From Moringa oleifera (taxonomy: Eukaryota; Streptophyta; Magnoliopsida; Brassicales; Moringaceae), in NCBI GenBank assembly GCA_021397835.1, contig JAJFZO010000896.1:6302501-6366500 (forward strand): a stretch of 64,000 nucleotides of DNA, written 5' to 3'. Positions 24,181-35,555 of this stretch are shown here, in pieces. Position 1 is the stretch's first letter. The number at the start of each line of letters is the position of its first letter. Under the pieces are notes generated by a model, which worked only from the letters and a program-made list of their open reading frames with translations, made no database searches and was not told the DNA's origin. Made by a program: the position numbers and the translations under genes.

Positions 24181-25849
24181 GTAAATCAACTTGCTCTTAC
24201 AATGTATGATTGTTGACTTCCCTTAGATGAAACATGCTTAAAAGGCCATATGTTTATGGTATTTATATGAGAAAAAAAATGATGATCCTTTATAGTGATA
24301 TGACAGGTTCTTTTCAAGTTTCCCATATTAATTGCCAAAACGTTAGTAGGTTAAGTCATATACTTTCTTATATTGATCATTATTGAAAAATACAATCCTC
24401 ACGTCCATTTGATGTAGCTCCAACTCAAAATAATCTATTATGGATCACAATGATTAAAAATGAGTGTTTTACTGAGAAAAATGAAAAGAAGTTTTCATAA
24501 TTAATTCGTTCTTTTTTTGTTAAACCCTTTTAAAAGGAAGTTTGGCCTTGCATCTCCCTATTTAACTATTCCTACTACTCAATGGAAAAAGGAAAACTTT
24601 AATGTTAGCAAAACTTTAAACAGTGGCTACATGAGGTGTCAGAAATCTCAAGGCTAGACAAATATTTTTCATTAGTATCATATCATATTGAGAGATTCAT
24701 ACAAATGTTTATAACTTCTCTTTTCCATTATTTTGATAACAGACATCACAACGAAGTTTAAAACTGGTCTCTTGAATTAAAAATTTGTTTTGATCTTAAA
24801 ATTAATTTTGAGGCAAATTTAATTTTAAAATTAATAATAAAAAAACAAAGTGGTCATCGATCTTTTTTTATTGGTGTGATTTGCCATCAATTTATTTTTG
24901 AAAATCCTTTTAAATGAAAGGTAGTTACGTGAGGGGAAAGATTATCACCTTTACAAGTGCTAGATACTTAGAAACAATTAAGTAGCATAATCTTTGACTT
25001 CGAAAATGATCTTAATTTAATAGTGATCTTGTATTTTAACATATTAACTCATATAGGTAACAATAGTCAGATTTGAGGTCACATCATCATCATGTACCAT
25101 ACTAAACTAAACATGATGAATTCTTAAAACATTTTGTTATGATACTTTTGTGTAGGAATTTCAAAATTAGATTTTAGCGAACATTCAATTCCGAAACCAA
25201 ACACCTTTTATTTAAGGAAGTAGTGCACAATCCCGATGAGCCATCTGTAGTAAGCTTAGATGAGTTAAGTCCTGATGTATAATCAGTCTCTTTAGATTTT
25301 GATGAATCATGAAGCATGAATCCCGATGAGTCACGCGAAGTATGGACCTTAATGAGTCATCAATAACATGAACCCTTGAGTAATCTATAGCATGCAACTT
25401 CATTATCTTGTAATTTCAACCTCAATGAATCATCTGAAATATAAGCCTAAATGAGTCATCTGTGACATCTACCCTGACGAAAACTCCTAATCTTGCATAA
25501 GATTGGACAGTAAATACTGGAAAGTCAAATGAAGAATTTGAAGTAGATCCCAATCTTCAAGCTTCTACGTAGGGAATGAGTTATTGATAAAGTCAATTTT
25601 TTTTAGGAGCAAAATTAAGTGTTAACAATCACCATGTCATTTTTTTTTTTTTGGTTATATAATTGTTTGAACACATAGTTGTGAAACTATTTTAACAGTA
25701 CCAATGTGGGTGCAAAGGGGTGATAATCCTTAACTAAGCATAATCAACTCCTAGACCTAAATCTTTGGTAAAAAAAAAAGTAGTTTTAATCTCAGTAAGT
25801 ATCCAGTTCTATCTTAATTGAATTAATGGCAACTCCAAACTCTAAGCCT
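24181..25849. other. LTR-like block with short GATGAGTCAT repeats; no gene
   Basis: At 24770-24990 a stretch including GGTGTGATTTGCCATC and an AAATGAAAGGTAGTTACGTG phrase matches the start region of the LTRs at 35.6 and 51.4 kb, in diverged form. From 25220 to 25480 a roughly 30-bp motif (GATGAGTCATC with variants) recurs about eight times, in the position where those LTRs have their own tandem array. Nothing is seen in 24181-24770. Confidence 0.45.
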
Positions 25850-28790
25850 AGTCATTCCTAAGAAACCAATTAGTTTTTGTTTGATTATTGATAGTTTTCG
25901 GTGGTTGATTTTGAGCATCTTGCTTATACTAAGGCTAAGTTAGAGATTGCCTTAAAAGTTATTTCATTTCCTATTCTATTAGGCTAGAAGTTCCTCTCAT
26001 CACAAAATGACTATGGTCTAGAATTGATGGTTGGGTTTGTGTTATCGAATATTACATTTAAGTTGGTATTGCATCATCTTTTTATGATTTATATTTGTGA
26101 AAACTACTAGATCTCCCCTTCTCAACTTTGGGCCGACTCCTAGAGAGACATGGTTGCGTTTATCTATAAATATCTACATTTGAATTGTAAAGGTCTCTAT
26201 AGCTCTTTCAGTTGATTTTTTGATGTCAATCAGAATAAAGACGAAAAAGGTTGGGGTCATCCTAACATTTTGTACTTTAGTCTTAATAAACCTTCTTTGT
26301 TCATTAAAAATATATCCAAATCCAACAAGGGTTGAATAAACCAGTATTTCTAGGCCAGATGGAAATGAATGTGTATCAACCATAATGTTTGGTTAGACCC
26401 AATTACACATGCAGACGAAACTTTGATCCTTAATAATAAGGCTATAAAATTATATAATAAGCTTAAGGAAGGATCAGGTTAGGAAAAAATTTCATCTTTC
26501 TTTATTAAAAATCAAATCATCAGAGTCCATAGCTCCAAGGCTAGATTTTTATTAGCAAATATGTTGCACCTCACACCTCAAAAGAAGCCATCATTAATTT
26601 GCTTGTCCTTTCATATGATATCCCCCGACCGGATCCATTAGCCGACCTCAACCTTCAGCCTTTAGCCAAAGGAGAAACCATTCTTAAAGTTAGTCCCCAA
26701 ACACCATTGCCATAAAACAATACCACTAACCTTGACAAGTTTGTTAATGAAATTTTCCAAGTCGTGAAGCCTAACTCAACCCAAACATCTGCTCTTAGAT
26801 TAAGACCATTTCACCATAGGCCACTTTATAAGGTTTTAATGATACATTTGCTTCTTTTTTTTTTCTACTGTTGTTCTTTCGACTTTTTTTAAATCTTTAA
26901 TATAGTTTCTTTAATTTTATTGGTCAATCAATCACAATGAATGAAAGTGCACTCCAGAGGGAAATGAAGATAGCTTTTGGACAAAACTTTGACCTTCCCT
27001 CACAGCCACAACCAATGGTCAGGTCGAGTGCTAGGCCACAAAGGAAGAAACATGCATTCAAGAATAGATAAGCCCCCAACTTTGCATCAGCATCTCCTAC
27101 CTAAAAAAATAAAGACAATCCTGATCCTACCACCAATAACCACATCCATTCCCCAAGGTTAGAAAAACCTCATAACACCTTCTCTTTCTCTCTTTCCATT
27201 TGGCCCCAAAAGACATCACCATAATCATTGACCAAGCCTCGAGCCATTGATAGGATCAAGGCATATATATGCCCTATTTGACCCTGTGCTTCTCATTATC
27301 CTCAAAGATGAGTAGTTTAAGCTTGATTGGAATATCAAGGCAACCGAGAAAATCAAATCTACTACTAAAGTTTATTAAATGGCCAGGAATCCATCCTCCT
27401 CATTAATGAGGAGAGGCTCCTTGTAAAGAGCAACCAAGGTTTTTTTGATCATTTTTCCTTGTGTCTCCATGAGGTAAGACTCAATGTTGATCTTTTTCAA
27501 TTTCTTCCTTTGAAAAACTAAATTAGTCTCATCGACCCGACCTTGTTCCGACCTCAATCTTACCTTATTTGTTTCCCTTGGTCCATCTTTTTTATTAGGT
27601 CAATCAGTGCATACAGATTCCCATGAAAACGTACTACTATTATAGTAATAAACTTTAGATTAGCACAATGAGTCCATTGCTACTAATAAGTCATTGGCAA
27701 ACATTGTTAACTAAGTCATCTATTAACAATTAGTAATTAACTATTTAAGAAACATCATGCTAAAGCAAGAGAATGACTTGAAGCTTGCTGATGGGAAGTT
27801 AGAGACCGTGAGGAAAAACATAGATGCTTGGGCTAATAAAGTGAGGGAAGATCTCACCATCCAGCAAAATATTCAAATAGAAAAGACCCAAGAAGAATTA
27901 GAGCACTAGGTTAAGAAAAGGGTTGAGCTGTCGACCTTAAGGTAAGTCGAGAACTCATGGTCATAGAGTTCAGGAGTACCCCAAGTTCATCACTAAAGTT
28001 AAAAAGAAGGTAGTAACACCATATTACCCGATTTGGGTAGATCTAGTAAGGGAAGTTAAAGTTAGGCTAATTACATCAAGAGGATATGTATTTTACTTGC
28101 AATTCTAAATCGAGACCTATAAAAATAATTACATTTATTTGAGACTTACATTTTTATTAGATTCTCAATATGAGACTTTCGTCTATAATTGTTTTTAACA
28201 TTAACAATTTTGTGTATTTACTTGTGCAATTACCTTAATATCCCTTTAAAACATTATCAAAATAAATAAAAATCAATTTTTTGCATCATATTTAGTAAGA
28301 ACATTTAAAATATCAATGTTTAAAGAGAATGAGAATAGAAAAATATTTTGTTTGTCTTGATAGTGTTTTAGGTGTTATGATAATTACATAAGTAAAAGTC
28401 ACATGCACATCTCATGTGTACGTGAAGCCTTTAATATTAATACAAATTATTTGAGAATCTAATAAAAATGTAAGTCTCAAATAGATGCAATTTTCTTTAT
28501 AAGTCTCGATTTGAGATGGTAAGCAAAATGCAGGTCTTCCGATCCTCATGTAATTAATCCTTAAAGTTAAAAAGCTTGAAGTTAATTTAGATTAGGTGTA
28601 GATATCTCCTCAAGTGGTAGTGACTTAAATGTGTGACCCGATGATGACCATAACTGCATCAGAGTCGTATGCTAAAGATAAAGACATACCCGATGCTAAT
28701 GCAGTAGATTGTCATACGCTAGCTTTGGAAAACACTCTTATAGTTGCTGTAACTTCTTAGTTTTATTTTCACAATATCTTTCTTTGTACT
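25850..28790 (+). pseudogene. Relic of a plant gypsy-type ORF1 (putative gypsy type transposon protein)
   Basis: Fragments in shifting + frames follow the layout of the large plant ORF1 protein of some gypsy elements: a globular N-terminal part around 25960-26380 (ISPSQLWADS near 26110, then a segment of the GHPNILYFSLNKPSLF kind), a low-complexity linker, a coiled coil (LKLADGKLETVRKNIDAWAN, 27780-27940), a segment around 27960-28056, and after the inserted MITE an acidic/serine tail near 28600 and a T-rich 3' region. The match is to the general pattern only. Many stops make it non-functional. It is interrupted by the MITE at 28065-28560. Confidence 0.45.
28065..28560. mobile_element. 496-bp foldback MITE with 9-bp target duplication (Mutator-type)
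   Basis: The two halves are inverted copies: 28065-28200 (GGCTAATTACATCAAGAGG, later GAGACTTACATTTTTATTAG) pairs with 28430-28560, which ends CCTCATGTAATTAATCC. It is flanked by perfect 9-bp direct repeats TTAAAGTTA at 28056-28064 and 28561-28569. A 9-bp duplication is the signature of Mutator-type transposases. No coding sequence is present. Confidence 0.88.
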
Positions 28791-29139
28791 ACTTTTGGCC
28801 TTTGTCATTGTAATGAACAATTTTCTAAGTAACAATATTTGCACTTTTTGTTCTATTTCAACTCTGTGTATATTTCCCAACCTAGTCCAACATATACTTA
28901 AATAGTAAAATATGAACTACAATTTCTTAGCTTTGGCTATTTCTTAGTAATTTTTCTAATCTCTTCTGTCCTAACAAAGCTTGACCCTTAGCAACATTTT
29001 AATGACCCCTGACCTTGAATCCTAGCACAAGCCTGAAAACATTCAAACCCTTTCTTCTTTCCTTGAAATGTGTCATATCTCAATCTAACCATTCCTTGAG
29101 TCATAACTCTTTTCTTTTCTGATTTGCTTCATGGAAAAT

Positions 29140-29430
29140 TAGGTATTTACAAATCCAAAACATAACACTATCGACACATTTTAACGCATTATTGATAACA
29201 TTTCAATCACTATTAATTTACTTTAACTTATTATTAGTAATATTTAAACCACTTATAAATCCGAAACATAACACTATCAATACATTTTAATGCACTATTG
29301 ATAACATTTCAATCACTATGAATTTACCTTGAATTATTATTAGTAATATTTAAACCACTATTGTCATACTTTAAATCATTATTGATAACATTTCAGTCAT
29401 TATTAATGTACTCTAAATCACTATCCCAAT
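29140..29430. repeat. Tandem repeat, about 120-bp unit, two and a half copies
   Basis: ACATAACACTATCGACACAT and the following TTGATAACATTTCAATCACT recur at about 29158 and 29268, with a third partial copy near 29365. No gene lies around it (28790-29140 is AT-rich without features). Confidence 0.75.
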
Positions 29431-30837
29431 TAAGTAAAGGTATGTTTGGAGAAATTGAAATAGAAATAAGGGACCATTAAGACCATCCCATAGGTAGCAT
29501 AGCTAAGGAAAGTGCAAATTGTCTCCAGCATAACACTTGTTGGTACACTTCAATATGGTGCAAATGTGCCAATCATTAACACCAGTAACCAATATGACTG
29601 AGTGAGGGTGATGATTGAAAACTTAGATTCAGCTTCAAAAAATTTTGTTGTTCAATTACATTTACTCTACCAACCAAAAACAAAGGGGAAACTCATGTCA
29701 CAACTCATCGGCATATCTAGTAAAGAACTTTCCTATTGAACCTTTGAAGCATGTTTCATTATGTTAGATACCTTTTGTTGCATTTAATAGGATCTACTTG
29801 AGAGAATATTTTAGATACCACATAGGTACAAATATTCATGAATCGAGTTCTGAAGTTTGAAAAAACTGAAATAAGTTAGCTATTTTGTATTAAAGTTTTG
29901 AGAAAAAGGTAGTAAAAGATTAACATTATGTACATGGATAATTATTCTATATATTAATGATAGATGCACCTGCAAGAAAGAAACAAATTAGCTAAAACGT
30001 ACCATGGTGAAGTTCTACCATAACAAAACAACTAGGATACTCTAAATTGTCAATACAATCAAAATATTTATCCCTATGTTTTTTGATTCCTAAATTAAGC
30101 ATAGTTCCTCCCCAAAAATTACAAAAGATGGGTTTTGTTTTGTGTAAGATGAAGTAATAAGGTCATCTGATTGCCATCATCCATGGAATAAAAAACCTTG
30201 TGCAAGTTATTCTAAATTATAAGGTATCCTTTGAAGCCAATTTTTATATAACAAAGCTTAGACCATAAGGCAATGTTAAACCATAAGGTAAATGACCAAA
30301 ACTAAGGAATCTTAGTAAGAGTATCATAAAGACCTCCTTGACCAATGGTATCTTTACACTAGAACTAGGAATTTCATATGATCATACAAAAACACATCAT
30401 AGGATCATGCAAAATAGACATGAAAACTTATATCTAAAATATATTATCATCATAGTACATGCTTCATGTCTGCCATCTAAAACCAAAATATTTAAGTAAT
30501 GATGATTGCTTCATAGAAGCCATGAAAAGAGAAAGAAAAAACAATCTCATATGACAATCCAAATTATGTCTATAATAAGGCTCTCTCGAAATAGATATTT
30601 AAGACTTCTCTGAGCAAATTAATACACCATTTGAAAGACAATTAATGAAATTATCCCTTGCAAGTCATAATTACCTTTTTTTTTTATGAATGAATATTCT
30701 ATGTAAAGAAAACTAAAGTACATCTTTGTAATAATAAAAGCTTGAAGCAAACCTTAAAAAACGTAAATATAACCTAGATAGAGTAACTATAGGAATTAGA
30801 ATGCTTATGCTAATGCCCTAATCTTCATTAAAGTTCA
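29431..30837. other. No gene identified
   Basis: AT-rich sequence with short open frames only. A - strand reading near 29500-29640 gives a hydrophobic segment, but it has stops and cannot be assigned. Confidence 0.5.
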
Positions 30838-33010
30838 TGTTACAATCAGTAACATTACCCATACCTATTTTAACCAACTCTTTAAAATACATACCCTATA
30901 CCTATACTCATACGCATCTTAATTTTTTTTTAACACTTTAATACCACATTTGACTATAATACAATGAACTAATGAATAATATGACTATCATTCGGGAAAA
31001 AAAAATAAATCATATATATTTTTCCAAAGCTTATGTCTAGTTCATGCATAAAATACATAAAAAGACAAATTTTCTTCCACACTGGATGGTGATTAACTAA
31101 AAGAGAGATTGGTCTATCAGGGGCGATGGTCGTGGATGGGTATTTGATGGAAGAAAGGGATTGGTAATTGATGAAAAAAGGGCATTGATATGTGGCAAAT
31201 GAAAGGGACATATTTCAGAAAGCAAGAGAAACTAGGATGCATGACTTTTAAGTACTTGGAAAGGTAAGTAGATAGCCACGGTACCGATGGAAACAACAAT
31301 CTATTTGATGACAAGGTGAAAATGAAAGGGAGGAATGAATTTTAAAACAACTTAGATATGGGTTTTGAAGAGAAAGGTAAAACTTTTCATGACGAAAAGA
31401 AATCCGTGACACTGATGTAGATGACAACCAATGATCGACAACAAGAGTGAGAAAGTGAAATGGATTTCAAGAGAGATCAACAATGGGTTTGACGAGCAAG
31501 TTAGTTTTTGAAGATGAAAGAAAATGAAAATTGAAACTTTTAGGTAGAGAGATGTGACCAATTAATATCTACTAATTTAGTATAAATACATCTCACATGG
31601 TAGATTTTAAAATCAAAAAAGTAGTTAGAAAACAAGCAAAATAATGTGGATTGTCTGGGGATGTAGTACTATTATTTTTATAATTTAAGTTAAAATAAAA
31701 CAATTTACTAATAGCGGAATTTTTAAAAATAATAATTAAAAAACTTAAAAAGATTTTAGCCTTAGCCAAAATACGATTTCACAAGAGAATTTTCGTTATT
31801 CTTTAGCTTGCATTTCAACTAAATTAAGTAGATATATTGTTATTTTTCATAGAAGCCCTCTTGCATAGTTAACCATCTACGAGTATGTTATCTTCACTTA
31901 TATTTATCTTTTCTTTCTATTGCAAGCACCATAACTAATCATGATTAGGTCGATATAAATTATCCACTCGAAAAGTTGTAAGAAAAAAATAAAAGAAAAA
32001 ATTAAACTAATGCGCAGTGGAGTATTAATCCCTCCCCATAAGTAACTAATTTTTGAATATTTATTTTTACAAAAAAGAAAAGTCTTTTTCATTTTATTTA
32101 TTTTTTTCTTTCTTTTATGATAGTTTTTGAAGAATATATTTTAATTGGTGGTTAGTAATATAATGAAAAAGATTGATCACATATTTTATTTTCTTCTAAA
32201 CCAAATGAAGCCAATAAAACTATTTTACAACATTTTTAAATCACTTCGAAATTTTCACACTCATTGTGATAGGGGGCTTATGATATGGGTAAATACAACT
32301 CATATCGATCAGACTTTAAGCATGATTAATCAATCCACCACCAAGGTCCAAATTAAGAAAAAATAACCCAAGTAAACTAGAATAGTCTTAGCTTGCTCAT
32401 TGAAGTGGATCTAACCTACCAATGAGACCCACAAACTCACCATCCAGATCTAGCTTCTTTGAAAAGCTGTATCACATTAGAAAAGATGGACACACCCTCG
32501 TCTTCAACCTCCAACTGAATGGTCCTTTTGATGCAACAACAATCTAGGGGGAACTATATTTCTCAATGAAAATCTTGACCTCGTGTGCTTGCCCCTCCAT
32601 ACAGCATATATACCTATTCTTACGCATATCCTCCAAATAAATGGCAACTTATGATCATTTATCTTATGTAAATATATATAAGGCAAGCATCCCAAAAACA
32701 ACACAAAATTTAACATTTCAATCTCTTTCTAGTTACTTATCATTATCTTTCAAATCTTAAATCAAGCGTTAAAGTGATATCAAATGACATATCCACACTT
32801 ACCTTACTCTCTCTTTTATAGAGATTCATAATGCAATTTGAAGCCTATCATGAGAATTCGATTAATCTATATTCAGCCCATAATCACCATTTTTCATAGC
32901 ATCAATATATTATTTATGTACATATGTAGTTTGAACATATGATTGTACGCAAGTATAAATAAGGAACTTACAATTCTCTTTATGGTATCTTTATTGGCTT
33001 ATGTTGCAGT
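30838..33010. repeat. 2.1-kb direct repeat, copy 1
   Basis: It starts TGTTACAATCAGTAACATT and is collinear with 61889-64000: shared landmarks include TTTCCAAAGCTTATGTCTAG/TTCCAAAGCTCATGTCTTG, GATAGGGGGCTTATGAT and TATGTACATATGTAGTTTGA. Copies are clearly diverged. No protein is recognised. A start with TG would suit an LTR, but no target duplication or polypurine tract is seen, so the nature of the element is open. Confidence 0.8.
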
Positions 33011-33167
33011 TGTAGGTTTTTAGTTAACTTTTATATGTAATTATAAACAACTTTTATCTAGAAAGGTATTTCCTAATTGAAACCAAACAATTACTAGTTA
33101 TTAATATGCAAGAAAAATTTCAAAATGCAAAAAAAAAAAAAAAGAAATAAAAGTAGTACAAACGACT

Positions 33168-33330
33168 CACTATAACAAAACAAATTTTTAACAATAATTA
33201 TTTAACGGTAGTTGTCACAATTGCCACTATATATATATATATATGTTAGTAGAAGTTCTTTCATCGTACTCTTAATAGTATTCATTAAATAACCATTAAA
33301 ATGCATATTTTTAGAGCCAATTATTTAAAA
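33168..33330 (+). repeat. Possible solo CACTA-like 5' end
   Basis: CACTATAACAAAACAAATTT followed by TTTAACGGTAGTTGTCAC resembles the 5' end and first subterminal motif of plant CACTA elements. A short AT dinucleotide run follows (33229-33244). No matching 3' end was found downstream. Confidence 0.3.
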
Positions 33331-33563
33331 TTTCCTTTAAAATGCGTTTACAATTTGTTTTTAAATTTTAAATTTTTATATTAAATTAATTAATATTGAT
33401 TCAAATATAAAAAAATAATATTTATTAAATCATAATTGAAATTAAACATATATTTAAAGAAGTTAAATTTATAAAATTAATAATGTTAATTAAAGCTTAA
33501 AAATTATTACATTTTAAAAAAATTTTTATTATTAAAATATGAAAGATATAAAAAAAAATGCAA

Positions 33564-34187
33564 GCTAATGTGAGTAAAATGGATAATACATAAAAGCCTA
33601 ATAAAAATTGAGTCTAAAAACATTTTAGATAAAGGTCTTATAAAACTTTGATGTTTATCTTATATTGTTAATCAAACTTCTATATTTAAAAAATGATAAA
33701 TCGAATCTTCATCAATCAGTTTGGTCTAAATTAAGCATTGTCAAAAAATTTAAAATTGAGAGTATTCAAATTGAAGATCTTATACAATAAATTTTGACTT
33801 GAAATTTTTCAAAGATATAAAGAAATATTCAAGTTATCATCATAAAAAGTTTCATAATTTTTTAAGTAATAAAAAATATATATTAAATTTATAACGTCAA
33901 AATTTTAAAAAAAAAACATGATTATTTAAAAAATTATGAAAATTTTCATAACGGTAGCTTGAATATTTCTTTACATCTGTGAAAAATTTCAAGTCAAATT
34001 TATTGTATAAGATGTTCAATTTGAATACCTTTAATTTTATAAATTTTTTGATAAAGTTCAATTTAGACCAACTTAATACATCAAGGTTCAATTTTTATTT
34101 TTTAAACATAAGGGTTTGATTGGTAACGTAGGGTAATTATTAGGGTTTCATGACATTTTTACTCAAATATTTCCTATAGGTATTAGC
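33564..34187. mobile_element. Foldback (MITE-like) element of about 620 bp
   Basis: 33670-33880 is a close inverted copy of 33925-34130 (shared TTGGTCTAAATT, ATCTTATACAATAAAT, GACTTGAAATTTTTCA and AAAGAAATATTCAAG), with a spacer of about 50 bp. Weaker pairing extends out to GCTAAT at 33564 and ATTAGC at 34187. I found no clear target duplication, so the borders are approximate. Confidence 0.75.
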
Positions 34188-35555
34188 CCCAAGAAGAAAA
34201 CTCAAGCCCACCATAAAAACAAACTCCTATTAAAAAAAATAAGAGCTTAATTCTAACAATAAGGCCCATGTTACAAAGCATGACTCAATAAATTAAATGA
34301 AAAAATAACTCAGTCCATAAGAACATGTTAAGATACCAGAAGTGGCAGTAAGGTGTTTTTTCCTCAATAAATTAAATGAAAAAATAAAAGCTTGTATGAA
34401 GGACTTGCTGCGTTATTTGTTTAAATTATTAAATTGATTTTCTTTTAAAATTAAGAATAATAATGCTGCCAAGGTTATACGCAAACCTCTTATTCCCTTA
34501 TTGCGTCATACCTAAATTAAGAATGTGTAGGTTTTTAGTGCATTTTCATGGAATCTTGCTCGTAGCACAGATGGAGAGTCAACCACTTGATCAAATCATT
34601 CATAAACTATGCACTATTTGGACATGTTCTTACATTCCCTCTACTCTGTCACTATTCATTTTGTTTTGTACTACATTACCACTTGATCTCTATAATAACT
34701 GTTTTGTTTTCTAGATTTTATCATCTCATACAGATAGATTTCAATCTCTTATCTAGCATGTTTATAAGTATTACGTTTTGTGGTTAAGATTTGTGAATTT
34801 AGAATTTCGTTTCTCAAGCTAATCTTAGCTTACAATTACTATTGTTTTTGATATGATTGTAAATATGTATGTTTTGTTTTGCTTTTAACTGATTTTTTAC
34901 TTTCTATTGGGTTGGTTATCATCCTTTTTTTTTTTCGTTTTGGGGGGGGAGGGGGGGGGGGGGCGCAGATCAGCTCAAGTGTTCCATTTTTTCCTTCTGC
35001 TCAGCTTATGGGTCATTGAGGCTCTACCTTTCAGTTTTTACCTTTAAACAATTGCTTCAAGGACTTTTGTTTTGATGATTCACTAAATTTGTAACTTTCT
35101 TTTTTTTTTACATTTATTTCATGTACTTTACTCTTTTGTTAGTCTACTCTAATTTGGTACTTTAGTGCATTTGATTTTCCTTCTTAATTCATCAGTTTTA
35201 GGTGGATTTGGATGAAAATAGATTTTGGATAAATCGAGAAAGATATTTTCACTTGGAGGTAGTATATAGTCCTATTTTAATGCATGTACTTTTGCTATTT
35301 GACCTTAAATTTACGATATCTATTTTACAAATGTCGTCCCTTTACCCCTTCTTATACTATTAATATGACCCTTGAAATTTCAATGAAATTGATCATTTTT
35401 TGGTCTTCATATCATGCTTGTATCTTGCTAATCAGTTAAATAGTTATCATCTATCCTACATAGGCTAATAGGCACACCATCTCAAGCAAACATCTTAAAA
35501 CAAAGTAACTAGAAAATTTATGGATTATGAATCAATCAATTAAGCTATGGATGGT
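34188..35555. other. No gene identified; long G run
   Basis: AT-rich sequence with an interrupted guanine run (8 G, one A, 13 G) at 34942-34963. Small exon-like stretches (for example 35203-35262 with an AG before and GT after) cannot be assigned to any gene. Confidence 0.5.

Noticed and set aside
24291..24301. CCTTTATAGTG resembling the end of the second CACTA family
   Set aside because: No adjacent subterminal repeats or matching 5' end; likely chance.
29500..29640. Reverse-strand hydrophobic segment recalling a plant membrane protein
   Set aside because: Interrupted by stops, no splice-consistent neighbours, and similarity too vague to name.
35203..35262. Exon-like segment with AG before and GT after, encoding DENRFWINRERYFHLE
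   Set aside because: Single isolated piece with no partner exons or recognised homologue.
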